Assembly: GCF_031456495.1 (NCBI RefSeq)
Contig: NZ_JAVDUW010000001.1
Coordinates: 992,001-1,056,000 of the forward strand
Source of the DNA: Pedococcus sp031456495
GTDB taxonomy: Bacteria; Actinomycetota; Actinomycetes; Actinomycetales; Dermatophilaceae
Direction of reading: 5' to 3'
Length of the DNA: 64,000 bases
Shown here piece after piece: positions 21,379 through 29,940 of this stretch. The notes under the pieces were generated by a model. That model was not told where the DNA came from. It saw nothing but the letters and a program-made list of their open reading frames with translations, and made no database searches. Numbering within the stretch: position 1 is the stretch's first letter; each line of letters starts with the position of its first letter. The translations under genes were made by a program, and so were the position numbers.

Positions 21379-22671
21379 CTAGGCCCCCGACCCCACCCGC
21401 GGGCGACCGGCAGCCGTCGACCGCGCCGAGCGCGCCGGCGTGGCGGAGGCGGACCGGGTCCGCCCGCTCAGGTCGTCGAACACGGCGAGGTAGCCGCCGC
21501 GCTGGTGCTCCCACGCGAGCTGGGTCTCGACCCGCTCGCGACCGTAGCGACCCATCTCGGCACGGGCCTCCGGGTCGTCGACGAGCTCGACGATGGCCCG
21601 GGCGTATGCCTCGACGTCACCGGGCTGCACGTACCGCGCGGCGTCCTGGGCGGACACGCGGGTCTCGTGCAGGTCGAAGGCCACGACCGGCAGGCCGAAC
21701 GACATGTACTCCATCGTCTTGTTCATCGTGGAGACGTCGTTGAGCGGGTTGAGGGGGTCAGGCGACAGCCCGACCTCGGCGGTGGAGAAGACGGAGACGA
21801 CGAAGTCGTCCGGGACCCTCCCGGGCATCTCGACGTGGTCCTCGAGGCCCAGCCGGTTGCGCTCGGCGACGAGGTCGGTCCAGCAGTCGCCACCACCCAT
21901 GAGGGCGAAGCCGATGTCGGTGCGCCCCAGCCGGTTGACGACGATGTCGGCCGCCTGCAGGGCGACGTCGACCCCGTCCTGGGGGCCCATGACCCCGAGG
22001 TAGGCAACCAGGTGGTCGTGGCCGCGCCGCAGCTCCGGCTCGGGCTCGCGGGCACGGAGCTTCTCCGGGTCCGGCCCGGTGCGCACGACGGTGACCCGCT
22101 CCGGCGGCTTGCCGCCCCGTGAGGTGGCGATCGCGGCATACGACTCGTTGGTGGAGGTGACCCGGTCGGCGGTCCGGAACGTCATCCGCTCGAGGAAGAG
22201 CAGGCCGCGCAGGAACGCGCGCCGCCCGGTCGGGAAGCGCGACTCGAACAGCTCGGGGCACAGGTCGTGGTGGTCGAAGACGAAGCGCGTCCCGTCGAGG
22301 ACGCGCAGGGCCCACGCCAGCGGCCAGAAGATGTCCGGGGGGTTGCAGGCCTGGACGACGGCGAACGCGCCGCTGCGCCGGGCGCGCAGGGCCAGCCGCG
22401 CGGTGGCGAGGAAGGAGTACGCGTACTCGGTGATGAAGCCCATCGCTCCCCCGCCCGGGGCGTACGGGCGGTAGGCGAGGATCCGCACTCCGTCGACGAC
22501 CTGCGATGCCCCCGTCCCGTGCCCCTGCGGGCACACGACGGTCACGTCGTAGCCCGCACCGGTGAGCGTCTGGCACTCGAGCCAGACCCGGCGGTCGAAG
22601 GGCACGGGCAGGTTCTGGACGATGACCAGGACGCGGGGCCGCGCCGAGCCGCTGCCGCGCCGTCGGCTCAC
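21379..22671 (-). CDS. GT4-type glycosyltransferase
   Basis: A 430-aa GT-B enzyme. It begins with VLVIVQNLPVPFDRRVWLE, a signature of the WcaI/FusA-like GT4 subgroup, then FDHHDLCPELFESRF, LGVMGPQDGVDVALQAAD, and in the donor site PLNDVSTMNKTMEYMSFGLPVV near residues 315-335. The C-terminal 25 residues are Ser/Ala/Arg-rich and probably disordered. The GTG at 22671 overlaps the stop of the dehydrogenase as GTGA. It is co-transcribed with genes for a GDP-uronate and its amidation, so it may transfer the uronic sugar; this is inferred. Confidence 0.88.
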   Translation of the reverse strand: MSRRRGSGSARPRVLVIVQNLPVPFDRRVWLECQTLTGAGYDVTVVCPQGHGTGASQVVDGVRILAYRPYAPGGGAMGFITEYAYSFLATARLALRARRSGAFAVVQACNPPDIFWPLAWALRVLDGTRFVFDHHDLCPELFESRFPTGRRAFLRGLLFLERMTFRTADRVTSTNESYAAIATSRGGKPPERVTVVRTGPDPEKLRAREPEPELRRGHDHLVAYLGVMGPQDGVDVALQAADIVVNRLGRTDIGFALMGGGDCWTDLVAERNRLGLEDHVEMPGRVPDDFVVSVFSTAEVGLSPDPLNPLNDVSTMNKTMEYMSFGLPVVAFDLHETRVSAQDAARYVQPGDVEAYARAIVELVDDPEARAEMGRYGRERVETQLAWEHQRGGYLAVFDDLSGRTRSASATPARSARSTAAGRPRVGSGA

Positions 22672-23987
22672 CAGGCCACGCCCTCGTAGGACTCCAGCGC
22701 CTCGACGTCGGCACCGAGCCGGCCGTGCAGGTCGATGACCAGCGCCGGGCGGCTCGCGGCGAGCGCCCGCAGGGCTGCCGGGTCGGAGGACGACACGAGC
22801 ACGACCTCGGCGCCCTCGAGCGCCTCTTCCGGCGTCTGCGCCAGCAGCCGGTTGACGTGCGCCAGCTTGCTCTGCAGGTGGCGCAGGTTGGCGCCGACGA
22901 GCTTGTCGGGGTTGACGATCGGGTCATAGATCCGCACGTCGAGGCCCTTGCCGACGAACCGCTCGGCCACCTCGAGGTTGGGGCTCTCGCGCAGGTCGTC
23001 GGTGTCCATCTTGAAGCTGAGGCCGAGCATGCAGACGCTGCGCAGGCCGGTCTGGAGCACGCGGTCGACGACGGCCCGGACGGCGATCTCGTTGCTCACC
23101 ATGGCCGAGCCGACCATCGGGATCTCGACGCCGCTGACCCGGGCGAGGCTCTGCAGGGAACGCAGGTCCTTCGGCAGGCACGACCCGCCGAAGGCGAAGC
23201 CGGGGCGCAGGTAGGACGGGGCGATGTTGAGCTTGCGGTCCTCGCAGAAGATCTCCATGACGCGACGGCTGTCGACACCGTGGGCGGCGAAGACGCGGCC
23301 CATCTCGTTGGCGAACGTGACCTTGACGGCGTGGAAGGCGTTGCAGGCGTACTTGAGAGCCTCGGCCGACGCGACGTCGACGTGGTGGATCTCTATGCCC
23401 AGGAACGCGAACAGCTCGCTCATTGCGGCGCGGGTCCGGGTGTCTGCGGTGCCGACGACGACGAACGGCGGCGCGAAGAAGTCCTCGACGCCGCAGCCCT
23501 CGCGGAGGAACTCGGGGCACATGGCCGTGCCGACCTCCCAGCCGTCCGGCAGCTCGCCGTCGAAGACCGGCGCGACGACCCCCGCGACCGTGCCCGGCGG
23601 GACCGTCGAGCGGACGACCACGGAGTGCATGCCGGATGCCGGCGGCCTGGCGACCTCCATCGCCTCGCGCAGGTCCGTCACCGCCCGCGAGATGTAGGTC
23701 AGGTCGGTGTCGCCGCGCGGCGAGGACGGCGTGCCCACGCACACGAGGGAGACGTCCGCTCCCTCGACGGCGAGCCTGGCGTCGGTGGTGGCCTGCAGCC
23801 GGCCGGCGGCAACCGCGTCGCGCACCAGCTCGTCGATGCCCGGCTCCACGACGGGGCTGCGCCCCGAGGCGATCGCGTCGACCTTCATGGTGTCGACGTC
23901 GACCCCGACGACGTGGTGGCCCCGCGACGCGAGGCCGGCGGCAGTGACCGTGCCGACGTAGCCGAGACCGAAGACAGCAACCTTCAT
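22668..23987 (-). CDS. GDP-mannose 6-dehydrogenase-like (UDP-glucose/GDP-mannose dehydrogenase family)
   Basis: A 439-aa NAD-dependent nucleotide-sugar 4-electron dehydrogenase. It starts MKVAVFGLGYVGTVTAAGLA. It also shows VSLVCVGTPSSPRGDTDL, VVVRSTVPPGTV, KVTFANEMGRVFAAHGVD, CEDRKLNIAPSYLRPGFAFG and the catalytic Cys in GGSCLPKDLRSL near residue 269, then GLSFKMDTDDLRESPN. The dehydrogenase signature and the EDRKLN stretch resemble Pseudomonas AlgD more than UDP-glucose dehydrogenases, so GDP-mannose to GDP-mannuronate is my preferred reaction; UDP sugars are not excluded. The ATG at 23987 has the leader GAGGGGAAAG. It heads an eight-gene overlapping unit running to the wzy-like gene. Confidence 0.9.
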   Translation of the reverse strand: MKVAVFGLGYVGTVTAAGLASRGHHVVGVDVDTMKVDAIASGRSPVVEPGIDELVRDAVAAGRLQATTDARLAVEGADVSLVCVGTPSSPRGDTDLTYISRAVTDLREAMEVARPPASGMHSVVVRSTVPPGTVAGVVAPVFDGELPDGWEVGTAMCPEFLREGCGVEDFFAPPFVVVGTADTRTRAAMSELFAFLGIEIHHVDVASAEALKYACNAFHAVKVTFANEMGRVFAAHGVDSRRVMEIFCEDRKLNIAPSYLRPGFAFGGSCLPKDLRSLQSLARVSGVEIPMVGSAMVSNEIAVRAVVDRVLQTGLRSVCMLGLSFKMDTDDLRESPNLEVAERFVGKGLDVRIYDPIVNPDKLVGANLRHLQSKLAHVNRLLAQTPEEALEGAEVVLVSSSDPAALRALAASRPALVIDLHGRLGADVEALESYEGVAW

Positions 23988-24154
23988 GAGCTTTCCCCTC
24001 CCACTGGAGACTTCATCGAACCGCGCAGCAGCGCGAGGCGGGTCGTCCCGATGCGGAAGCGTGGAGTAGGCCAAATGGTGGAGGCGCCTGCCGCCGCGGA
24101 CGGCCTCCCGGACCAGGCGGGTCAGGGCGCGACCAGCGCGGGGTCAGCGTGTGC

Positions 24155-25699
24155 TCAGGACCCGTCCAGCGGCTGCAGGCGCAGCAGGCGCACCACGGGC
24201 CGGGTCACCCTGGCCGGCACGGGCAGCAGGCCCAACGCGTCGCGCAGGACGCGGCCCCCGACGAGCCGCAGGAGCAGGACGTTGACGAGCACCGTGACGG
24301 CCCCGAGCAGGGCGAGGCCGAGCCAGACCGACGGGACCCGGGACGTCCACGTGGACACGAGCCCGCCCACGGCGAGGGTGACCGCGGTCGGCACGAGCGC
24401 CGTGACGAACGGCCGCGCGACCTGGGCGGGACGCATGCCGAGGAGCCGGCCCACGAGCACCCAGCGGGCCGCGGTGGCGACGGTGGCGACGACGAGGAAG
24501 CCGAACGCGACGCCGGGCAGGCCCCAGTGCACCGCCACCACCGTGGTGGTCAGCGTCAGGGCGTCGATGACGACGGCATACGCGAGCCACGTGCCCGGCC
24601 GGCCGAGGCCGTAGAACAGGCCGTGGTCCACCATCGCGCCGAGGGTGATGACGGCCGCCACGGACAGCGCCTGCGCGGGCACGATGCTCGCCGACCACTG
24701 GCTGCCGAAGACCAGTGGGATCGACTGCGGTGCCGTCACGGCGATGAGCACCATCAGCGGGGACACCACTCCGTACGCCACGCCCAGCGCCTTGATGTAC
24801 GAGGCAGCCAGGCGCTCCGGGACCTCGCGCACCTTGGCGAAGACGACGGTCGAGACGGGCACGAGCGAGCCGGCGGCGAGGTCCTGGGCGACCTGGACGA
24901 CGCGCTGACCGACGTTGAGCTGCCCCATCGCGGCCGGGCCGAGCACCACCGTCACGACGAGGCTCTCGGCCCACAGGCGTGCCGTGCCGACGAAGTCGAC
25001 GCTGGACACCCGGACACCGAACGCCGCCATCTGCCGGAACTTCTGCGGGCTGAACGCCAGGCCCGGCAGCCAACGGACGCTCCACCACGCGAGCACGGCG
25101 ATGACCCACTGCGTCACGACCACCTGCGACACCAGCGCCCAGACGCCGCCGCCCGACACCGCCACGACGATCGCGACCACCTGCCCCGAGATCGCGGCGA
25201 CGAGGCTCTGCACGGCCACGGCGCGGAAGCGCAGGGCCCGTCGGAGCAGGGCGAGCGGGACACCGGCCAGCACCGTCGGCACCACCGACAGGATGAGCGC
25301 GCGCAGCACCGCGCCCAGCGCCTCGCTCCGGAAGGCGGTGCCCACGAGCGGGCTCGCGACCCACAGCACGCCGGACAGGACGGCACCCGCCACCACCGTC
25401 GTCCAGAACGCGGTGCTCAGGCTGCGGCGGTCGGAGTCCTCGCTCTGCAGCAGGTAGGTCGAGAACCCGACGTCCGACAGCAGGTAGATGATCGGGATGA
25501 AGGTCGAGGCGGCGGCCACGACGCCGAAGTCGCGGGGCGAGACGTGGTGCGTCAGGACGATGAGGGTCGCGAACGCGCTGAGCCGGACGAGCCACTTCTG
25601 GACCGCCAGCCACAGCACGCCGGACGCGGCCGCGCGCCCCAGGCCGACCTGCGCGGTCTTCGGCTCGACGCTCACGGCCACACCGGGCCCGGCGCGCAC
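24155..25699 (-). CDS. Wzx-like polysaccharide flippase (MOP superfamily)
   Basis: A 514-aa membrane protein with about 12-14 hydrophobic segments. It opens with the typical oligosaccharide-flippase sequence ASGVLWLAVQKWLVRLSAFA and FGVVAAASTFIPIIYLLSDV, and resembles lipopolysaccharide-exporter (WzxC-like) MOP proteins. It would move undecaprenyl-linked repeat units across the membrane. The start is uncertain: GTG codons occur at 25699, 25681 and 25675, none with a strong ribosome site. I give the outermost, but 25675 (SVEPKTAQ) may be real. It follows the DegT gene by 18 nt and is the last gene of the hddC unit. Confidence 0.87.
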   Translation of the reverse strand: MRAGPGVAVSVEPKTAQVGLGRAAASGVLWLAVQKWLVRLSAFATLIVLTHHVSPRDFGVVAAASTFIPIIYLLSDVGFSTYLLQSEDSDRRSLSTAFWTTVVAGAVLSGVLWVASPLVGTAFRSEALGAVLRALILSVVPTVLAGVPLALLRRALRFRAVAVQSLVAAISGQVVAIVVAVSGGGVWALVSQVVVTQWVIAVLAWWSVRWLPGLAFSPQKFRQMAAFGVRVSSVDFVGTARLWAESLVVTVVLGPAAMGQLNVGQRVVQVAQDLAAGSLVPVSTVVFAKVREVPERLAASYIKALGVAYGVVSPLMVLIAVTAPQSIPLVFGSQWSASIVPAQALSVAAVITLGAMVDHGLFYGLGRPGTWLAYAVVIDALTLTTTVVAVHWGLPGVAFGFLVVATVATAARWVLVGRLLGMRPAQVARPFVTALVPTAVTLAVGGLVSTWTSRVPSVWLGLALLGAVTVLVNVLLLRLVGGRVLRDALGLLPVPARVTRPVVRLLRLQPLDGS

Positions 25700-25717
25700 G
25701 GGGTCATGCCGGCACCA

Positions 25718-26848
25718 TCACCCCTGGCGACCCATGGCCTGGCGCAGCACGTCGGCGACCCGCTCCTGCTGGCTGTGGGTGATGCCCGGGAACAGCGGCA
25801 GCGAGAGGATCTGCTGCGCTGCCCGTTCGGCCACGGGGAACCGGCCGGGGCCGTACCCGAGGTGGCCCATGGCCGGGGTCAGGTGCACCGGCGTCGGGTA
25901 GTGCACACCGGCGCCGACGCCCTCCTCCTGGAGGTGGCGCAGGACGTCGTCCCGGCGGTCGACCCGCACGACGTAGAGGTGCCAGACGTGCTCGTTGCCC
26001 GCCAGCGTCGTCGGCAGCCGCACGCCGTCCGTGTCGGCGAGCAGCTCGTCGTAGGCGGCGGCGGCCGCGCGCCGCTCGGCGTTCCACCCGCGCAGCCGCG
26101 CGAGCTTCGCCGAGAGGACCACGGCCTGGAGGGTGTCGAGCCGGGAGTTGAAGCCGACCACGGTGTGCTCGTACTTGGCCGGGCTGCCGTGGGCGCCCAG
26201 CAGCCGCACCATCGCGGCGACCTCCTCGTCGTCGGTCAGCACCGCACCGGCGTCGCCGTAGGCACCGAGGTTCTTGCCGGGGTAGAAGCTCGTGGCGGCC
26301 ACGTCGCCGAAGGTCCCCGCGGCCTTCCCGTGCCGCGTCGCCCCCTGCGACTGCGCACCGTCCTCGACGACGCGTACGCCGCGCTGCGCCAGCGCCGCGG
26401 GCAGCTGCTCGAAGGGCGCGACCTGGCCGAAGAGGTCGACGGGCACGACGGCTCGGGTGCGAGCGGTCAGGGCCGCCTCCGCCGCGGCGGGGTCGAGCAG
26501 GAGCGCGTCGTCGTCGACGTCGGCGAAGACGGGCGTGCCACCGGCACGCAGCACGGCCTCGGCCGTGGCGATGAAGGTGTTGGCCGGCAGGACGACCTCG
26601 TCGCCGGGGCCGACCCCCACCGCGCGCATCGCGAGCTCCAGGGCGTCGGTGCCGTTCCCCACGCCCACGCACGCACGGGCGCCGGTGAACTCGGCATACG
26701 CGCGCTCGAAGGCGCCCACCGCCTTGCCGCCGATGAAGTCGCCGGTCGAGAGCACCTCGGCGAAGCCCTGGGCGACCTCCTCCGCCACCTGCGCATGCTG
26801 CACCGACAGGTCGACCAGGGGCACCCCGGCCCGCTGCTCGGCGCCCAT
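25718..26848 (-). CDS. DegT/DnrJ/EryC1 family aminotransferase
   Basis: A 376-aa PLP-dependent sugar aminotransferase. Family motifs: VPLVDLSVQHAQVAEEV, STGDFIGGKAVGAFE, GVGNGTDALELAMRA, EDGAQSQGATRHG, and the PLP-lysine in TSFYPGKNLGAYGDAGA, followed by NSRLDTLQAVVLSAKL. Such enzymes transfer an amino group to a keto sugar nucleotide, here possibly the product of the Gfo/Idh/MocA dehydrogenase at 38375-39472 (WlbA-WlbE-like 3-amino sugars); the substrate is inferred. The ATG shares one base with the upstream stop (TGATG). Confidence 0.9.
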   Translation of the reverse strand: MGAEQRAGVPLVDLSVQHAQVAEEVAQGFAEVLSTGDFIGGKAVGAFERAYAEFTGARACVGVGNGTDALELAMRAVGVGPGDEVVLPANTFIATAEAVLRAGGTPVFADVDDDALLLDPAAAEAALTARTRAVVPVDLFGQVAPFEQLPAALAQRGVRVVEDGAQSQGATRHGKAAGTFGDVAATSFYPGKNLGAYGDAGAVLTDDEEVAAMVRLLGAHGSPAKYEHTVVGFNSRLDTLQAVVLSAKLARLRGWNAERRAAAAAYDELLADTDGVRLPTTLAGNEHVWHLYVVRVDRRDDVLRHLQEEGVGAGVHYPTPVHLTPAMGHLGYGPGRFPVAERAAQQILSLPLFPGITHSQQERVADVLRQAMGRQG

Positions 26849-27984
26849 CAGGCTGCCCTCAGCCCGGCCGCGCCGCGGACGCAGTCGACGACGTGGTGCT
26901 GCTCGGCCTCGGTCATCGTGTGGAACATCGGCAGGATGAGCGTGGAGTCGGTGAGCCGTTCGGTCACGGTGAGGTCCCCCCTCGGGTGGTCGGAGTACGC
27001 GGGCTGTCGGTGGGCGGCCATGATCCCGGCGCGGGCCGAGACGCCCCGGTCGGCGAGCTGGGCCAGGAGGTCGTTGCGGGACAACGGGAAACCGGGCTCC
27101 AGCTCGACCCAGAACGACTGGAAGTTCGAGGTGCCCCACTCGGGGTCGCACACGCTGCGCAGGCCGGGGACGTCGGCGAGCATCGCCCGGTAGCCCTCGG
27201 CGAGCTCGCGCCGGCGGGCGACCATGGCGTCGAGCTTGCCGAGCTGGACCAGGCCGACCGCCGCCTGGATGTCGGTCATCCGGAAGTTGAAGCCCACCTC
27301 GAGGTACTGCTCGAGCACGGGCTGCCTGCTGGCGTGGCGGGCAGCGGCGCTGACGCTCATGCCGTGCTCCCGCTGCCGGCGGGCGCGCCCGGCGAGCTGG
27401 GCGTCGGTGGTCGTGAGCATGCCGCCCTCACCCGTGGTGAGCAGCTTGCGCGGGTGGAACGACCAGGCCGCCAGGTCGGAGGACACTCCCACGGGCTGCC
27501 CGCGGTAGGTCGACCCCGCGGCGCAGGCGGCGTCCTCGACGAGGGCGATCCCCCGGGCGTCGCACAGCTCGCGCAGGGGCTGGACGTCGGCCGGCATCCC
27601 GCCCTGGTCGACGACCACCACCGCCTTCGTGCGGTCGGTCAGGACCGCCTCGACGGTGCGGACGCTGAGGTTGCCGTCGAGCGCCTCGACGTCGGCGAAC
27701 ACCGGCTCGGCGCCGACGTAGCGGACGCAGTTCGCGGTGGCGATGAAGGAGAACGACGGCACGACGACCTCGTCACCCGGCCCCACGCCGAGCAGGTGCA
27801 GGGCGAGGTGGAGGGCCGTCGTGCACGACGACACCGCCACACCCTCGGCCACGCCGACCCTGGCGGCGAAGGCCGACTCGAACTCGGCGACCCGCGGCCC
27901 CTGGGCCAGCCAGCCGGAGGCGACGACGTCCGCGGCGGCCCTGGCCTCCGCGTCGTCGAGCCACGGTCTCATCACGGGGATCAT
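26848..27984 (-). CDS. DegT/DnrJ/EryC1 family aminotransferase
   Basis: A 378-aa homologue of the following gene. It shows MIPVMRPWLDDAEARAA, WLAQGPRVAEFESAF, SSCTTALHLALHLLG, VEDAACAAGSTYRG and the Schiff-base lysine in WSFHPRKLLTTGEGGML, with FNFRMTDIQAAVGL. It is of the PseC/ArnB/PerA type, which makes 4-amino sugars. It differs from its neighbour around the PLP site (SFHPRK against SFYPGK), so the two probably have different substrates. It begins 12 nt after the HddA-like kinase stop. Confidence 0.9.
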   Translation of the reverse strand: MIPVMRPWLDDAEARAAADVVASGWLAQGPRVAEFESAFAARVGVAEGVAVSSCTTALHLALHLLGVGPGDEVVVPSFSFIATANCVRYVGAEPVFADVEALDGNLSVRTVEAVLTDRTKAVVVVDQGGMPADVQPLRELCDARGIALVEDAACAAGSTYRGQPVGVSSDLAAWSFHPRKLLTTGEGGMLTTTDAQLAGRARRQREHGMSVSAAARHASRQPVLEQYLEVGFNFRMTDIQAAVGLVQLGKLDAMVARRRELAEGYRAMLADVPGLRSVCDPEWGTSNFQSFWVELEPGFPLSRNDLLAQLADRGVSARAGIMAAHRQPAYSDHPRGDLTVTERLTDSTLILPMFHTMTEAEQHHVVDCVRGAAGLRAA

Positions 27985-27996
27985 GCAGTACGCACC

Positions 27997-28986
27997 TCAG
28001 CTCCAGATGTCTCGGTGGACGTTCAGGACCACGCGGGACCCGAACGGGTCGATCTTGATGGGAAGCTCCTTCATGGCGGCCAGGCGCTCGCGCACCGCGC
28101 GCTGGCGCTCCAGCGGGCAGACGACGAGCAGGAACCCGCCACCCCCCGCGCCGGTCACCTTGGCGCCCGTCGCGCCGCCGGCGAGGGCGGACTCGACCGC
28201 CTCGTCGATCTGGCTGTTGGACACCCCCGAGGCGAGCTCGCGCTTGGCGGCCCAGCTCTTGTTGAGCGCCACGCCGAGCGCGTCGACGTCGCCCTCGCGC
28301 AGGCCGGCGGAGGCCTCGGCCGCGAGCTCGCGCAGCTGCACGAGCTGGGTGATCCGGTCGCCGATGTTCGCCTTCTGCTCGCCGAGGATGTTGTCGGCCT
28401 TGCGGGTCGTGCCCGTGTAGAACAGCAGCAGCTCGTCCTGCACCTGGCGGCGGACCGGGGACGCGAGGTCGAGCTGGTCCACCACGACGCGGTCGCCGGG
28501 GCCGAAGTGCAGGTCGCAGATCCCGCCGTACGCGGCGGCGTACTGGTCCTGCTTGCCGATCGGCTTGCGGCAGCGGTCGATCTCGATCGCGCAGGCCCGG
28601 TCGGCGAGCTCCTCGGCCGTCACCTGCCGGCCCTTGTAGGCGAAGAGCGCGTGCAGCAGGCCCACGGTCACCGCGGACGACGAGCCGAGCCCCGAGCCGG
28701 CGGAGGGGATGTCGGCCAGCGTGGTGATCTCGACACCGCCCCGGACGCCGGTCATGTGCATCGCCTCGCGCACCAGCTCGTGCTGGAGGTCCTCGACGCG
28801 GGAGACGACCTCCTTGGACGAGTAGTTGACGTAGACGTCGTCGTCGAACCGCTGCTTGACGACCACGTAGACGTACTTGTCGATGGCCGCGTTGAGGACC
28901 CGACCGCCGTGCTCGCGGTAGAAGTCGGGCAGGTCCGTGCCGCCCCCCACGAGGCCGACCCGCAACGGGGTCTGCGTGATGATCAT
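27997..28986 (-). CDS. hddA: D-glycero-alpha-D-manno-heptose-7-phosphate kinase (GHMP family)
   Basis: A 329-aa GHMP kinase. It starts MIITQTPLRVGLVGGGTDLP, the signature of the HddA/FKP-like sugar kinase branch. The GHMP phosphate loop is PSAGSGLGSSSAVTVGLL near residue 100, then PIGKQDQYAAAYGG and GAKVTGAGGGGFLLVVCP. It would phosphorylate D-glycero-D-manno-heptose 7-phosphate at C1. Together with the fused isomerase/phosphatase at 8988-10184 and the nucleotidyltransferase just upstream it completes GDP-heptose synthesis. The ATG at 28986 overlaps the upstream stop as ATGA. I exclude an in-frame upstream start because it lies inside the neighbour's 3' end. Confidence 0.88.
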   Translation of the reverse strand: MIITQTPLRVGLVGGGTDLPDFYREHGGRVLNAAIDKYVYVVVKQRFDDDVYVNYSSKEVVSRVEDLQHELVREAMHMTGVRGGVEITTLADIPSAGSGLGSSSAVTVGLLHALFAYKGRQVTAEELADRACAIEIDRCRKPIGKQDQYAAAYGGICDLHFGPGDRVVVDQLDLASPVRRQVQDELLLFYTGTTRKADNILGEQKANIGDRITQLVQLRELAAEASAGLREGDVDALGVALNKSWAAKRELASGVSNSQIDEAVESALAGGATGAKVTGAGGGGFLLVVCPLERQRAVRERLAAMKELPIKIDPFGSRVVLNVHRDIWS

Positions 28987-29684
28987 GCGCTCGCCCTCGC
29001 TCCCCACTCGGCCCGCGCGCGCTCCAGCGCCTGCGGCGTGCCGATGTCCAGGAACCAGCTATCCCCGATCGAGACCGCCCGCGCACGGCCGACCAGCCGC
29101 GGCAGCAGGTCGAAGCCCACGTCCCGTGGCAGGGAGTCGGGGATCTCGTCCAGGACCTCGGGACCGAACGCGTACATCCCCGCGTTGGCGAGGTCGCTGC
29201 GCGGTGCCGCAGGCTTCTCCACGAAACCGACCACGCGGCCGTCGACCACCTCGAGGATCCCGCACTCCGACGGCCGGGGCGTCCGGAAGACCGTCAGGGT
29301 CGCCACGGCTCCCCCCTCGCGGTGGGCGTCCACCAGCACGCGCAGGTCGAAGTCGGTGAGGTTGTCGGCGTTGAGGACGAGGAACATGTCCTCGCCGTCG
29401 AGGAAGTCCCTGTTGCGCAGCAGGGTGCCGGCGCTGCCGAGGAGCACCGGCTCGTGGGCGAGGTGGACCAGCGGGCCCGTGGCGCGGCCCGCGACGTGGT
29501 CGGCGACCTGGTCGGCGAGGTGGTGTGTGTTCACCAGCACCTCGTCGACGCCCGCGGCCGCCAGCGCGTCGAGCCAGGTGTCCAGGAGCGTGCGGCCCCC
29601 GACCTCGACGAGGCACTTGGGGACGGCGTCGGTGACCGGGCGCAGGCGGGTCCCCAGCCCCGCCGCGAGCAGTACGGCCTTCAT
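28983..29684 (-). CDS. hddC: Sugar-1-phosphate nucleotidyltransferase, HddC-like
   Basis: A 233-aa nucleotidyltransferase. It has the signature LLAAGLGTRLRPVTDAVPK at residues 5-23, EPVLLGSAGTLL, the metal-binding LNADNL, and FVEKP. Its short length and placement before the HddA-like kinase fit D-glycero-alpha-D-manno-heptose 1-phosphate guanylyltransferase (GTP + heptose 1-P gives GDP-heptose + PPi). A mannose-1-phosphate or glucose-1-phosphate substrate is the alternative. The ATG at 29684 follows GAGAGGGGACCGGAGC and heads a five-gene unit (hddC, hddA, two DegT genes, wzx). Confidence 0.85.
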   Translation of the reverse strand: MKAVLLAAGLGTRLRPVTDAVPKCLVEVGGRTLLDTWLDALAAAGVDEVLVNTHHLADQVADHVAGRATGPLVHLAHEPVLLGSAGTLLRNRDFLDGEDMFLVLNADNLTDFDLRVLVDAHREGGAVATLTVFRTPRPSECGILEVVDGRVVGFVEKPAAPRSDLANAGMYAFGPEVLDEIPDSLPRDVGFDLLPRLVGRARAVSIGDSWFLDIGTPQALERARAEWGARASA

Positions 29685-29750
29685 GCTCCGGTCCCCTCTC
29701 CTGGCATCGGGCGTGCCCGGCCCGGCCGGGCCGCGTCCCCCGTGCCCACC

Positions 29751-29775
29751 AGCTCCCTTTAGCGGTGGACGCGGC
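29751..29775. promoter_or_regulatory. Conserved leader motif upstream of hddC
   Basis: The stretch containing CTTTAGCGGTGGACGCGGC resembles CTTTGCGGTAGGGCCGCGG at 39552-39570, upstream of the Gfo/Idh/MocA gene. Each lies roughly 67-76 nt before the ATG of a transcription unit in the same locus. It may be a shared promoter or activator element. The other bases of the 256-nt gap 29685-29940 hold no gene. Confidence 0.35.
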
Positions 29776-29895
29776 AATCCTTCCGCCGTGACGCGCAGGA
29801 CACCTCAGCCATTTGCTGAAGGCCGGAGGGGGCCGACGGCATGAGGCGCGTCCGTGCCGTGGCCGTCACTCGGAGCCCCGGGGGCGACGGGACGG

Positions 29896-29911
29896 GCGCG
29901 TCTGCGCGCCG
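29896..29911 (-). terminator. Short GC hairpin after the GT2 gene
   Basis: GGCGCG at 29896-29901 can pair with CGCGCC at 29906-29911 around a 4-nt loop. It sits about 30 nt beyond the GT2 stop (29941-29943) in the direction of transcription. There is no U-tract, so termination is only suggested. Confidence 0.3.
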
Positions 29912-29940
29912 ACCGGGGCCGCGTCAGGGCCGCGGCCGTC

